Source of the DNA: Eubacteriales bacterium
GTDB taxonomy: Bacteria > Bacillota > Clostridia > Lachnospirales > Lachnospiraceae
Assembly: GCA_030536995.1 (NCBI GenBank)
Contig: JAUNOY010000012.1
Span: 1 to 64,000, forward strand
DNA: 64,000 bases
Direction of reading: 5' to 3'
Part shown: positions 36,816-46,779 of the stretch, one piece after another
How positions within the stretch are numbered: the stretch's first letter is position 1
Layout of the letters: every line of letters starts with the position of its first letter
Notes under the pieces: generated by a model
Databases searched by the model: none
Told to the model about the DNA's origin: nothing
The model's input: the letters and a program-made list of their open reading frames with translations, nothing else
Made by a program: the position numbers and the translations under genes

Positions 36816-37985
36816 TTATGCTAGTACATGAGCGCCGTCACCAATCTCAACTACATAAAATTCCGCTTCATGTCCAACTTTTTCTTTATATTTTTTTCCG
36901 ATACTTTCAATAAAATTATCTACTGCATCATTCTCCACAATACTCACTGTACATCCACCGAAACCGCCGCCTGTAATACGGGATCCAATCACTCCCGGAG
37001 TTTCCCATGCCAGATTTACCAGAACATCGATTTCTTCACAGGATACCTCATAATCATCGCGAAGAGAGACGTGAGATGCATTCATCAATCTTCCAAATTC
37101 TTCAATATTATTATTTTTCAAAGCCTGAACTGCTTTTACCGCTCTCTGATTTTCATAAACCGCATGTTTCGCGCGTTTACGGCATATATCGCTTTTAATA
37201 ACTGCTTTATTAGATTCAAATTCCTCTTCCGTCAGCTCCCCAAGCGATTTAATGTCAAGAACCGTCTGCAAATCTTTCAATGCTGTTTCACATTCGTTTC
37301 GTCTGTCATTGTATGCAGAACTAACCAGACTATGTTTTACTTTACTGTTTGTGATCACGATTTTGGCAGTCGGAAGCTTCACCGGTGCATATTCAAAATT
37401 AAGGGTACTTGTATCAAGGAAGATTGCACAGTCCTTTTTTCCCATCGCACTTGCAAACTGATCCATGATACCGCAGTTCATTCCATTGAAATTATTTTCA
37501 GAATACTGTCCTATAATTGCAAGATCCTGCATAGTGAGAGCATCAAATCCATATTCTTCTCTCAGCATCAGTCCTGTAAGAACCTCCAGAGACGCAGAGG
37601 AGGAAAGCCCTGATCCATTTGGAATATTTCCATATATAAGGAAATCTACACCACATGGCATCTTGAAACCTCTCTTTTCAAACGCCCACATAACTCCTTT
37701 CGGATAATTTGTCCATCCCGCACTTTCGGATGGAATTAAATCCTCAAGAGATGTTTCGATAACCCCAAGTCTCTCGAAATTAACAGAATAGAAACGAAGT
37801 TTATTATCCTGCCTCTTACGAGCCAGTCCGTAAGTACCGATGGACAGCGCGCATGGAAAAACATGCCCACCGTTATAATCGGTGTGTTCTCCGATCAGAT
37901 TCACCCGCCCCGGTGCAAAATAGCTGTGAACTTCGCCTTCTCCACCAAAAATGTCATTAAACTTTTTTAATAACTTATTCTGCAT
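36816..37985 (-). CDS. galK: Galactokinase
   Basis: 389 residues from the ATG at 37985. The upstream in-frame ATG at 38000 reads MGGRE, which is the ribosome site itself (GGAGGAAG). Motifs are GRVNLIGEHTDYNGG (the galactokinase signature), GLSSSASLEVLTGL (ATP loop) and GGGFGGC near the C-terminus. It phosphorylates galactose and pairs with galT downstream. Bases 37986-38133 show no gene. Confidence 0.95.
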   Translation of the reverse strand: MQNKLLKKFNDIFGGEGEVHSYFAPGRVNLIGEHTDYNGGHVFPCALSIGTYGLARKRQDNKLRFYSVNFERLGVIETSLEDLIPSESAGWTNYPKGVMWAFEKRGFKMPCGVDFLIYGNIPNGSGLSSSASLEVLTGLMLREEYGFDALTMQDLAIIGQYSENNFNGMNCGIMDQFASAMGKKDCAIFLDTSTLNFEYAPVKLPTAKIVITNSKVKHSLVSSAYNDRRNECETALKDLQTVLDIKSLGELTEEEFESNKAVIKSDICRKRAKHAVYENQRAVKAVQALKNNNIEEFGRLMNASHVSLRDDYEVSCEEIDVLVNLAWETPGVIGSRITGGGFGGCTVSIVENDAVDNFIESIGKKYKEKVGHEAEFYVVEIGDGAHVLA

Positions 37986-38133
37986 TTCTCTTCCTCCCAA
38001 ATTATATTACAGCACGTTCCCGCTTTTATCTCTTTCCATATTTCCACCGAGATAGAAAACCACCTGTTTCTTAACTTTAAACGATTATTTCTGAAAAGTA
38101 AATAAGTTCCATGGAAAATTTTTCATGGTGTGT

Positions 38134-40587
38134 TTAATAGGCAAAATTTTCTATATAGCTTATAAAAATATTACCCGCCTTTTCAAAAAGCGCTGTACTG
38201 TCATTCATTCCATATGGATAAACTTCTTTTTTATTCGGGTCATAAAGATAAGTATTGTATTCATCGTATCCCACAATAACAACACTTGTCTTTTTACCTG
38301 TCTTTGCAACTACCGGTCTCTGAGCGCTTACCTCATAGAGAACACTGTCCAATGTACAGCCGGAAAGATCAATAACTGTTCCTTCTCCTTCAAGCTCCTT
38401 CTGTATCTTCTGAGCTTTCCAGACTCCTTCTTTCATAACCTTGGGAACATCATCAATGTTAAGCTGTATCTTTGTCTTTTTATTTCCCCTCTCCCACACA
38501 TACTGCTGGTTGCGGTTTAATACAACTCCCATCTTTTTGTCTGCACACTTAACTGCTTCTCCCGGATTCGTATAAATACTGTCAAGTCCTCCTTGTGCGT
38601 ATACATAATAAATATCGTCCTTTGGAATCTGAGTATCAAGAACAATCTCTCTCTCTTCCATACTGCGCATTTTTGCACGCACTACAAGAGGCTCTTCTGT
38701 CTCCGGTTTCTCATCAAGAGCAAGACGAACCACAACACCGGTTCCTGATGCATTAACAAGCTCTACGGACACACGGTTTGATGCCGCCTTTTTGTTATTC
38801 ATAATATTATCTTTTTTCTGCGGAACATAAGCACTGTCGCCCGACTTTGCCGAAAGCTCAAACTCCATAAGAGTATTTCCTACCGTAACATCTGTTACGT
38901 ATAATCCATCTTTATGGTATTCTTTTTTAATTTCCCCGTCAAAACCTTCTATGCGTAAAGTATGAAATCCCTCTTTTATATATCCGTTGTGGTCGGTAAG
39001 AATATCTCCTTCGTTAAGAAGTCCATAGATGATATCTTCATTCATAAATCCTACAGTTCGAAGCTGCTGTCCCTGCTGAGGAGATAGTGTTCTCGTCTGC
39101 AGCGTATCGAAATCAATCTCTTTAATCTCTCCATTGCCTTTTTCGCCAGTCAGCAGCCACGCCGCATGAGCGTTTGTTTCAGATACTATAAATGTTTCCT
39201 CATCAATTCCCTCTTCCAGAACCTGATAAGTTCTCTCATTGATATCTATCTGATAAAGTTTCTGGGCAAACAGAAGGAACAGTTTATTCTCTTTATTGAC
39301 AAACGAGAGGGTTCCAAGATCTTTTTTCAGAAACTCATATGATTCTGTTGTCGGAATAAAAACCTTCTCCTCAACTACATTCTGATCATTGCTGTAATGG
39401 TATACACACACACCACAGTGCCCCTCATGGATTCCCCTGTTCATATAACCATAAAGAACAAAATCAATATCTCCTTGATCTCCGACACGGATAATTTTTA
39501 TATCATGTTCCACTCTGGAATCTCTGAAATCTCCATTTTCCTCCTTACGGAAACTGAAAATCTTGGAAATTTTTCCATTAACAGGAGAATACGACCACAA
39601 ATCGCCCTGCTGAACAAAAACAATCAGCGTCCCTTCTTCATTCATCATATAACTGACTGCCTTATCTCTGATTCCCAAAAGTAATCCCTCGTCAGATACC
39701 ACAGATGCCTCAGGATTAAACACACGATTTGCCGAACGTTTAAAATCCAGAAGGCGAATTCTTGCCTCCGTATATCGCATTCTGTAGAATTCCGTAACAT
39801 CATAAATTCCCGTATCTCCACTGCTGTCCTTCGCGGATATCTGATATTCCATAGCAACGCTCGCAGTTGTTTCATTTATATCTTTAATAACAGGAATTCC
39901 TTTTCTGTAAATCTTAGGACTTAATTCTCCCCAGCTCACCTCCGACAAAGACGAGTGAATCGTTATATTTGAAAAGTTTGTCGGATTCCCGCTACTGTCA
40001 GGTTCCAAATAATCTGCCAGATCATCCGCAGTGGCCTTATCCATACATTTTTCATAAAATCCTTTTACAAATGTCAGATAATGTTCTGTATTAAGCTGTG
40101 CTCTGGAAATCACTCTTGTATAATAGTAGACAGTTCCCTTGTCCGTATCCAGCGAAATCTGCATGGAATACTCCTGATTCATTCTGAGGTCATTGTCAAT
40201 CGCTATGATTGCCTTCAGATAGCTGTCAGCCTCTCTCAGTTTCTTTATCTTTTTATTTTCAATAACCTTACTCCCATCCGAAGTTCGGATTTCATAAGAA
40301 AGACTCTTAACTTTTGTATCATATGGCTGAATCACAAAGGCAAGCTTCTTCGACGTATCCAGCGGAGTGATGCTGTCCCTGGTAAAATCAGCCTGCATAG
40401 GCTGTGCATATCCATACATCCGGTTGGCATAATTCCCGCCTATATCCACCATCAGTTCCGGAAATGTCGAATCATTCATGTCTGAACGGTCATCTGTCGT
40501 CTCACTGTTCAGCAACAGCGCAGTTCCTGCCACCCCAAGCACAAACACCAACAGAAGAACCACGATTCTCCCCAGGATTCTCTTCAT
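38134..40587 (-). CDS. Large membrane-anchored protein with C-terminal C39-like domain
   Basis: 817 residues from the ATG at 40587 (AAGGGG upstream). A single N-terminal span (about residues 5-26) precedes a long extracytoplasmic region with propeller-like repeats (DYFVL/YFLF-type strands) that I cannot assign to a family. The last 110 residues (IDLSGCTLDSVLYEV ... VVIVGYDEYNTYLYDP) resemble a papain-like C39_2 peptidase: Cys is in place, but where the family has His before VVVxGYD this protein has Ser (KTSVVIVGYD). It is therefore probably inactive or altered. It starts one base after the upstream methyltransferase stop, so they share an operon. Function is unknown. Confidence 0.72.
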   Translation of the reverse strand: MKRILGRIVVLLLVFVLGVAGTALLLNSETTDDRSDMNDSTFPELMVDIGGNYANRMYGYAQPMQADFTRDSITPLDTSKKLAFVIQPYDTKVKSLSYEIRTSDGSKVIENKKIKKLREADSYLKAIIAIDNDLRMNQEYSMQISLDTDKGTVYYYTRVISRAQLNTEHYLTFVKGFYEKCMDKATADDLADYLEPDSSGNPTNFSNITIHSSLSEVSWGELSPKIYRKGIPVIKDINETTASVAMEYQISAKDSSGDTGIYDVTEFYRMRYTEARIRLLDFKRSANRVFNPEASVVSDEGLLLGIRDKAVSYMMNEEGTLIVFVQQGDLWSYSPVNGKISKIFSFRKEENGDFRDSRVEHDIKIIRVGDQGDIDFVLYGYMNRGIHEGHCGVCVYHYSNDQNVVEEKVFIPTTESYEFLKKDLGTLSFVNKENKLFLLFAQKLYQIDINERTYQVLEEGIDEETFIVSETNAHAAWLLTGEKGNGEIKEIDFDTLQTRTLSPQQGQQLRTVGFMNEDIIYGLLNEGDILTDHNGYIKEGFHTLRIEGFDGEIKKEYHKDGLYVTDVTVGNTLMEFELSAKSGDSAYVPQKKDNIMNNKKAASNRVSVELVNASGTGVVVRLALDEKPETEEPLVVRAKMRSMEEREIVLDTQIPKDDIYYVYAQGGLDSIYTNPGEAVKCADKKMGVVLNRNQQYVWERGNKKTKIQLNIDDVPKVMKEGVWKAQKIQKELEGEGTVIDLSGCTLDSVLYEVSAQRPVVAKTGKKTSVVIVGYDEYNTYLYDPNKKEVYPYGMNDSTALFEKAGNIFISYIENFAY

Positions 40588-40588
40588 C

Positions 40589-41752
40589 TTATTCCCCTTT
40601 CTCAAGTACGTTTTCTTCCGGATAAAGCAATCTTTCCAGAGTCGGCCTAATCTGCAGGGCATTCATCATTTCCACAGTTTTTTCAGCGCTTCGGTATTTC
40701 CCCGTTTTTACTGCCCGAATCAGGATATTTTTAGGTGTATGCTCCATATCAATAAATTCCAGAAGCTGAGTATCATAGCCTTTACTTTCCAGAAGATTCG
40801 CACGCACACCATCTGTAATCAGCGCAGACATTCTTTCTTTAAGAATACCATATTTGAGCAGAGGTTCCAGTAATTCGCTCTTTACCTGCCGGTTTACCTC
40901 ATGCTGACAGCATGGTACAGACAATATCACCTGCGCTCCCCACTCGACAGCCTTCGCCAGTGCGAAATCTGTTGCCGTATCGCAGGCGTGAAGTGTTACT
41001 ACCATATCTACAGATGTAACTCCCTCATACTCTGCAATATCCCCTTGATAAAAATGCAGCTTCTCATATCCGTATTTCACAGCCAGCTTGCTGCACTTCT
41101 CAATGACATCTGTTTTCAGATCAAGCCCTATAATATTGACATCATATCCTCTCAGTTCTCTGAGATAATAGTACATGGCAAAGGTCAGATAAGATTTCCC
41201 GCATCCAAAATCAAGGATTGTAACCTCCCTGTCTTTCGCCAGTTTAGGCAGAATATCCTCGATAAATTCCAAAAAACGGTTAATCTGTCTGAATTTATCA
41301 TATCTGGAAGTAATGACTTTCCCTTTATCGTTCATAACCCCCAAATCAATAAGAAACGGAACCGGAATCCCCTCCTTCAGGATATACTGCTTCACCCGAT
41401 TATGAGCCATAATCTGAACGGGAGCCTTTACAGGATGACGTTTCGCCTTAATCGTCACTTTGCCTTTTTTGCTTACAAGTACAGTGCCGTCCATCGCAGC
41501 CCCGACTGCCTGCATTTGCCCGAAATCTTCTCTCAGGGCTGTCTTGAGATACTCAATCAATTCTGTTCTCGTATAATTTTTATGAAAAACCTTTGTTCCC
41601 TCTGTAGCAGAGGTCTGGTAAACAATTTCATTTTTTAGCTTCACAGGGCGGATTTTAACCTTTGAAGGCCCATTCCCTCTCGAAGCACTCAGCACTGCCT
41701 GCTGCAGTTGCTCGTTAATCTGTTCTTCTAAATATTCTTTTAATTTTTCCAT
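40589..41752 (-). CDS. SAM-dependent methyltransferase (Methyltransf_32-like)
   Basis: 387 residues. The N-terminal 130 residues are a separate domain. The central Rossmann methyltransferase has VTILDFGCGKSYLTFAMYYY-like motif I (about 178-196), IIGLDLK and VTLHACDTATDFALAKA, then the VPCCQHEVN segment. The HACD...PCC pattern matches the Methyltransf_32 / METTL25-type family, whose substrates include RNA or protein but are unknown here. It is directly upstream of the 817-residue anchored protein and 25-50 bases downstream of a small hypothetical gene. Confidence 0.82.
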   Translation of the reverse strand: MEKLKEYLEEQINEQLQQAVLSASRGNGPSKVKIRPVKLKNEIVYQTSATEGTKVFHKNYTRTELIEYLKTALREDFGQMQAVGAAMDGTVLVSKKGKVTIKAKRHPVKAPVQIMAHNRVKQYILKEGIPVPFLIDLGVMNDKGKVITSRYDKFRQINRFLEFIEDILPKLAKDREVTILDFGCGKSYLTFAMYYYLRELRGYDVNIIGLDLKTDVIEKCSKLAVKYGYEKLHFYQGDIAEYEGVTSVDMVVTLHACDTATDFALAKAVEWGAQVILSVPCCQHEVNRQVKSELLEPLLKYGILKERMSALITDGVRANLLESKGYDTQLLEFIDMEHTPKNILIRAVKTGKYRSAEKTVEMMNALQIRPTLERLLYPEENVLEKGE

Positions 41753-41807
41753 CTGTTTTCTCTATATTCAATCGCTGTGAATCTCTCTTTTAATTTTCTC
41801 CCGCCTG

Positions 41808-42179
41808 TCAGAACAATCTTCTGCAGCGCTGTCTTCTGCACCTTCTTCTGGAAATTTCCTGATATAAAAGCACCTGAATCAGTTCATCCAACCATCCGCT
41901 TTTCATAGCTTCCTGTATTTCCATTTCCGGTTCTGCCTCTTCTCTTATTTTCCGGCACAGATGATACAGCATATACTTATCCGGATGCTCATCGTACAGT
42001 CTGCTTCCCTCATAGTCCAGGCGGCTGCATTCTTCCTCCACCCGTTCCTGAATTCTTCTTACCGCATCCGGATAATAGGATTTCATCAGTTCAAATTCCT
42101 CATCCTGTATTTTTTCCCCATCGTATAACAGGGGATTTATATACGCTGCATGAAATGGGAAGTATTCATCATAATACAT
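41808..42179 (-). CDS. Small conserved hypothetical protein
   Basis: 123 residues, not recognised. Opening MYYDEYFPFHAAYINPLLY is hydrophobic-aromatic but not a signal peptide. The middle is highly charged and helical (EEFELMKSYYPDAVRRIQE), and the end is a basic tail of CRR/RRC units (RRRCRRQRCRRLF). It looks cytoplasmic. It lies 55 bases before the methyltransferase on the same strand. Confidence 0.65.
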   Translation of the reverse strand: MYYDEYFPFHAAYINPLLYDGEKIQDEEFELMKSYYPDAVRRIQERVEEECSRLDYEGSRLYDEHPDKYMLYHLCRKIREEAEPEMEIQEAMKSGWLDELIQVLLYQEISRRRCRRQRCRRLF

Positions 42180-42299
42180 AAAAAATCCTGCATTTCTTTT
42201 ATCATCTATTTCAGTATATGCATAGCTGTATATTTTGTCTCTGTGCCATACATTTCTTCTAATTTCCGCAGGAATCCGCCTAAATCAATGCAAACAAGT

Positions 42300-42998
42300 T
42301 TATAATTCCCTAATCATTCCCAGCGTCAGGTTCACGCTGTGTTCAATCGCTGCCTTTTCAAAAGTCGGATAATCCACAGTTGCACTTCCATCTGCTTTAT
42401 CAGAAATCGCGCGAATAATCAGAAATGGAATCTCATTAAGATAAGCAGCCTGCCCAATCGCTGCCCCCTCCATCTCTACTGCAAATCCACCAAATTCAGA
42501 AATAATAGCATCTTTTACCGCATTATCCGAAATAAACTGGTCCCCGGATGCAATTCTTCCCTCATGCACGTCAATCTCCGGATTCACTTCTTTACATACT
42601 TTCCATGCAAGTTTACGAAGCTTCTCATCCGCTTCAAAAGAAAATGCGTCCATACGCGGAATCTGACCCTTTCTGTATCCAAATCCCGTCGCATCCATAT
42701 CATGATGGAGTACATCTGTAGAAAGCACAATGTCTCCAATATTCACCTCATTGTTCAGACTTCCGGCAATTCCTGTATTAATTACTGCATCTACATGAAA
42801 AATATCTGCAAGAATCTGTGTACACATACCTGCATTTACCTTTCCAATTCCTGAACGCACAACCACTGCTTTTTTCCCCTCCAGTGTTCCTTCATAAAAA
42901 TCCATGGAGGCTTTTTTCGTTATAACCACATCTTTCATCTTTTCTTTTAATCTGGAAATTTCCTCTTCCATAGCTCCAATAATTCCGATACAATTCAT
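42300..42998 (-). CDS. mtnN: 5'-methylthioadenosine/S-adenosylhomocysteine nucleosidase
   Basis: 232 residues from the ATG at 42998 (GAGGTG six bases upstream; a GTG at 43007 is inside that ribosome site). Landmarks are IGIIGAMEEEI, GIGKVNAGM, the catalytic glutamate in AVEMEGAAIGQAAY and the base-contacting aspartate in ISDKADGSA. It clears methylthioadenosine and SAH and makes the AI-2 precursor S-ribosylhomocysteine. No luxS is adjacent. Confidence 0.94.
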   Translation of the reverse strand: MNCIGIIGAMEEEISRLKEKMKDVVITKKASMDFYEGTLEGKKAVVVRSGIGKVNAGMCTQILADIFHVDAVINTGIAGSLNNEVNIGDIVLSTDVLHHDMDATGFGYRKGQIPRMDAFSFEADEKLRKLAWKVCKEVNPEIDVHEGRIASGDQFISDNAVKDAIISEFGGFAVEMEGAAIGQAAYLNEIPFLIIRAISDKADGSATVDYPTFEKAAIEHSVNLTLGMIREL

Positions 42999-43130
42999 TT
43001 CCGGCACCTCTTTCTTTTTTTTGCTATTATAACATAGATATGGCAGATATGCTGTGTTTTTTTACTCTGGAAAAATTTTTTCGTTTCTGATATAATTAAA
43101 TCCATTGAAAAATTAATTGGAGGAATCATA

Positions 43131-43376
43131 ATGATATACAAGACAAAGGGAACCTGTTCTCAGGCTATCGAATTTGAAATTGATGAAAATAAGGTGCTTC
43201 ACAACGTGAAATTCATAGGCGGATGTTCAGGAAATACACAGGGTATCGCAAAACTGGTAGAAGGAATGGATACTGACGAAGTAATCAGACGTCTGGAAGG
43301 AATTAACTGCGGCGGAAGAGGTACTTCCTGCCCGGATCAGCTGAGCCTTGCCCTGAAAGCTGCTTTAACCGAATAA
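43131..43376 (+). CDS. TSCPD domain protein (TIGR03905 type)
   Basis: 81 residues with FIGGCSGNTQGIAKLVEGM and GGRGTSCPDQLSLAL, the TSCPD motif containing conserved cysteines. The domain is also found at the C-terminus of vitamin-B12-dependent ribonucleotide reductases; the free-standing protein has no known function. A GGAGG ribosome site lies eight bases before the ATG. It is a single-gene unit followed by a terminator at 43392. Confidence 0.9.
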   Translation: MIYKTKGTCSQAIEFEIDENKVLHNVKFIGGCSGNTQGIAKLVEGMDTDEVIRRLEGINCGGRGTSCPDQLSLALKAALTE

Positions 43377-43391
43377 GAAGAATTATAAAAG

Positions 43392-43424
43392 ACTTCCGGG
43401 AACAATGTTCCCGGAAGTTTTTCG
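43392..43424. terminator. Bidirectional terminator after the TSCPD gene
   Basis: ACTTCCGGGAA pairs with TTCCCGGAAGT around a five-base loop, followed by TTTTT on the plus strand. The convergent MBL gene ends 18 bases away. Confidence 0.85.
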
Positions 43425-43441
43425 GTTATCTCCATACACCG

Positions 43442-45061
43442 TTACGGCATATCTGTACGATCCCATTTATCACAAAGCGCTTGAATTTCCCTTGAAAATC
43501 TTTCCAAATCTTTATTAGGTGTTCCTTCATTCTTCCTGATAACAGTAAGAAGGCGATGACCAAGACCAAGAAGTTTCTCGAATGCCCGCCGCGCTTTCGC
43601 AGTTCTCGGCGAAACAGACGCTTTCACAATTTTAATTCCTTTTGCTTCATATTCACACACATCCGCAACAAGATCATAAACCGTTCCGCTGAACGGAGCC
43701 ATTGTGTCCAGCCCCAATTCCTCTTTAAGACGTCCGGCAAAAATTTCTGTCACTGTGTCTTCACCATGTGTAACAAAAACCTTCCGAGGTTTCTCCCTAA
43801 AAGCTTTCACCCAGTCAATAAGTCCATTGACGTCTGCATGTCCGCTGATTCCCGGCATCTGGCATATATGAGCCGCTACATATACCGGCTCTCCAAAAAG
43901 TTTTACTTCTTTTGCTCCTTCCAGAAGTGTTCGACCAAGCGTTCCGACTGCCTGATATCCTACAAAAAGAATTGTATTGTTTTCTCCCCACAAATTATGT
44001 TTCAGATGGTGTTTAATTCGTCCTGCGTCACACATACCACTGGCAGAGATAATAACTTTACATTCCTCATCAAAGTTAATCGCTCTGGAATCATCGCTTG
44101 TAACAGAAACACGAAGTCCCGGAAAACTTAACGGGTTAATCCCCTTCTGCGTCAGTGCAATCGCTTCCTCATCATAACAGTCATAATTGTGTTCCGCAAA
44201 AATAGTTGTTGCTTCATTGGCAAGAGGACTGTCCACATAAACCTTAAAGCCATCATGACCATGTACCAGTCCATCCGCTTTAATCTGACGGATAAAATAA
44301 AGCATTTCCTGAGTTCTTCCTACTGCAAAAGAAGGAATTACCAGATTTCCGCCTCTGTCAAATGTTTCCTGAATAGTCCGAGCCAGACACTGTACATAAT
44401 CTGGACGTTCTCCATGACTTCTGTCACCGTAGGTAGATTCCATAATCACATAATCCGCCTCATGAAGATAGGTTGGATCTTTGATAAGAGGCTGATTCAG
44501 ATTTCCAATATCTCCGGAAAATACAAGTTTTTTGGATATATCGCCTTCTGTAATCCTCACTTCTATGCTCGCAGAACCAAGAAGATGTCCTGCATCAATA
44601 AAGCGCACCTCTATCCCCGGAGCAGGCATTATTTTTTTCTCGTACGGACAGTTCACAAAGTTTTGCAGTACCCCCATCGCATCCTGCATGGTATAAGCTG
44701 GTACATAATCCGGTTTTCCCTGACGTCTGGCTTTTCGTGTCCGCCATTCTGCCTCAAACATCTGAATATGCGCACTGTCACGGAGCATAATATCACACAG
44801 ATGGCAAGTTGCATCCGTCGCGTAAATAGGTCCTTGAAATCCTTTGGCATAAATCGCGGGCAGATTTCCGGAATGATCCATATGTGCATGTGTCAGAAGA
44901 ACAAAATCCAAATCTTTGCAGGGAACCGGAATCTCCATATTTTCATAATAATTAGGTCCCTGTTCCATACCGCAGTCTACAAGGAATTTCTTTCCGGCAG
45001 CTTCCAGATAATAACAGCTTCCGGTTACCTCATGGGTTGCCCCGATAAACGTAATTTTCAT
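43442..45061 (-). CDS. MBL-fold RNA hydrolase with beta-CASP domain
   Basis: 539 residues. The metallo-beta-lactamase core has HAHMDHSGNLP (about 57-67) and a later GHLLGSASIEV and SGDIG. A beta-CASP insertion follows (about 245-365; IPSFAVGRTQEML and ISASGMCDAGRIKHH), then the RMMBL segment SGHADVNGL. Such proteins are exo/endonucleases of the CPSF73/RNase J superfamily, here of the bacterial YSH1-like branch. The substrate is probably RNA. Confidence 0.88.
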   Translation of the reverse strand: MKITFIGATHEVTGSCYYLEAAGKKFLVDCGMEQGPNYYENMEIPVPCKDLDFVLLTHAHMDHSGNLPAIYAKGFQGPIYATDATCHLCDIMLRDSAHIQMFEAEWRTRKARRQGKPDYVPAYTMQDAMGVLQNFVNCPYEKKIMPAPGIEVRFIDAGHLLGSASIEVRITEGDISKKLVFSGDIGNLNQPLIKDPTYLHEADYVIMESTYGDRSHGERPDYVQCLARTIQETFDRGGNLVIPSFAVGRTQEMLYFIRQIKADGLVHGHDGFKVYVDSPLANEATTIFAEHNYDCYDEEAIALTQKGINPLSFPGLRVSVTSDDSRAINFDEECKVIISASGMCDAGRIKHHLKHNLWGENNTILFVGYQAVGTLGRTLLEGAKEVKLFGEPVYVAAHICQMPGISGHADVNGLIDWVKAFREKPRKVFVTHGEDTVTEIFAGRLKEELGLDTMAPFSGTVYDLVADVCEYEAKGIKIVKASVSPRTAKARRAFEKLLGLGHRLLTVIRKNEGTPNKDLERFSREIQALCDKWDRTDMP

Positions 45062-45265
45062 ATGCTGACCCCCTTTGCCAAGCGAATCTTTTCATTCGCC
45101 GCATTCATATTAACCAGACAACCATATTTCTGTGTCCTGAATCCCCCCGTAGTTTCTACTTTTTATTATACACTACAATAGGCTGATTTAACAGCATTTT
45201 TCTGACAAATTACATAATTATTTTTCTGCTGCAGGAATCCTGCTTTTCATTTATATTTTCTTCCA

Positions 45266-45730
45266 TCAACCTACCCATACACCGTTAGTCAGGGATGAAA
45301 GAGATTCTAAACCACCGTCTTCCACAGCATGATAGCCTCGTACTCTGTAATAATATCCTTTCGGAACAATAATATTCATACTCCGCGTTATATTATCAGC
45401 ATTTTCTCTGGATAAATCCCAGTTCCTGTAAGTATAATAGCTACCGTTATCTTTTTGTTCCAGATAAAGCTTCAAATATATTTTTTCACAAGTATGATTC
45501 CCCTGAGTAATTCCGGTTATATTTATTTCATTACTGGATAGTACCCTGATATTCCCGGAACCATAATTCAGATCTTCCCCAAGAGATCTGTTACATTTCA
45601 TGTTGTAGGAACGCTTCTCTTCGACTTTAGCCGAATGTGTTTCTCCCCAAGTTCCATACGGCACTGCAGACATTATTATTTCCAGAAATACTATTCCTGT
45701 AACAACAAATATCAGGAATTTCTTATTCAT
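45266..45730 (-). CDS. Small secreted hypothetical protein
   Basis: 154 residues with an N-terminal signal-like segment (about 5-24). The mature part is beta-rich with alternating polar residues, one Cys pair (C46 and C81), and the terminal KGYYYRVRGYHAVEDGG segment, which I recall from short secreted Lachnospiraceae proteins of DUF6147 type. It lies 59 bases after the DUF4367 gene on the same strand, so it may be an output of the same regulatory unit. Function is unknown. Confidence 0.6.
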   Translation of the reverse strand: MNKKFLIFVVTGIVFLEIIMSAVPYGTWGETHSAKVEEKRSYNMKCNRSLGEDLNYGSGNIRVLSSNEINITGITQGNHTCEKIYLKLYLEQKDNGSYYTYRNWDLSRENADNITRSMNIIVPKGYYYRVRGYHAVEDGGLESLSSLTNGVWVG

Positions 45731-45789
45731 TTTTTACTTTATTTCTCCTTCATTTGCAAAAACTCCCTTTGCATTCTTTGTATTTATCC

Positions 45790-46671
45790 TTAAAACAGAA
45801 TATTTTCTACAATTTTTACAAACTCCTGCCTGGGCATTTTTCCCGAAAACAGATAAAACACATCATTTCTATTCCACTGGGCAATAAAGCTCGATTGTCT
45901 ATTGTCCTCACCTTCAATTTCATAAACCTCCATTGGAATCTGTGTTTTGTCCAAACGAAGCTCCTTTGCCTTTTCACCATGGAAATCAAAATACAGACTG
46001 TCCTGAACATCATCTTTACGCTGTACATACAGTGTTGTAAGCATATCCTGATATTCATATTCTACAAAGGCAAAGTTACCGAATTCTCCGACTTCGCAGC
46101 TAATAAAATCAAATCCTCTTGGACGATAATGAATCGTCGGCATCTCTATTCCCAACTTTGTCTCAATTTCCTCTAAAGCTTTATCCTCTGTTTCTTCATG
46201 TCTGTCATTATTCTCTACATTATCAACAATCATCCTGACATCGTCTCCAGCCAGATATTTCATACTGTTAATAAAATACTGCCTGTTTGCTTTGCTGGTC
46301 ATACTTGCGGCAAACACACTAATCAGACAAACTGCTGCCACACCTGCTATTTTCATGCCCCTGTGGAAACACCTGCTGTCCAGGATACATGATTTCTCTT
46401 TACATTTCTGTATTTTTTTCTTTGGTGATTCTTTCTCGCATTTTCCCCTATCCGGAATAGAAACAACCTTTTCGTCCTCTTCCCGATATTCTCCCCTTTC
46501 TTTAAGACGAGATACCAGTTCTTCGTAAGCCGCATCCACTTCCTCTTCCGTTTCTTCTTCATATTCCTCGAAATCGTCAGAGAAAATTGCGTCCTCAATT
46601 GCGTCGGCTTCGTTCAGGAATTGCTCTTCCAGCAGCCTGTCCAATTCTTCATCACTTATTTTTTTCTCCAT
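45790..46671 (-). CDS. DUF4367 membrane protein, probable anti-sigma or sensor
   Basis: About 293 residues from the ATG at 46671 (GGGAG upstream; an ATG at 46683 is possible). The N-terminal 90 residues are acidic and helical (SDEELDRLLEEQF), typical of anti-sigma cytoplasmic regions. One membrane span lies at about 106-124 (IAGVAAVCLISVFAAS), and the extracytoplasmic C-terminal domain matches DUF4367 (about 190-290). Such proteins commonly accompany ECF-type sigma factors; the candidate here is the sigma gene at 47865-48395, separated by murG. Confidence 0.8.
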   Translation of the reverse strand: MEKKISDEELDRLLEEQFLNEADAIEDAIFSDDFEEYEEETEEEVDAAYEELVSRLKERGEYREEDEKVVSIPDRGKCEKESPKKKIQKCKEKSCILDSRCFHRGMKIAGVAAVCLISVFAASMTSKANRQYFINSMKYLAGDDVRMIVDNVENNDRHEETEDKALEEIETKLGIEMPTIHYRPRGFDFISCEVGEFGNFAFVEYEYQDMLTTLYVQRKDDVQDSLYFDFHGEKAKELRLDKTQIPMEVYEIEGEDNRQSSFIAQWNRNDVFYLFSGKMPRQEFVKIVENILF

Positions 46672-46698
46672 TTTCTCTCCCATTATTCTTATCTTTCC

Positions 46699-46727
46699 TT
46701 GACAATTTCTTCACGTGGGTTCATATT
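46699..46727 (+). promoter_or_regulatory. Candidate promoter of murG
   Basis: TTGACA (46699-46704), 17 bases, CATATT (46722-46727), about 50 bases before murG and divergent from the DUF4367 gene. Confidence 0.55.
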
Positions 46728-46779
46728 TATGATTAATGATATAATTAATATCAAAAAGAAATCCTTAGGAGGAACCCCT

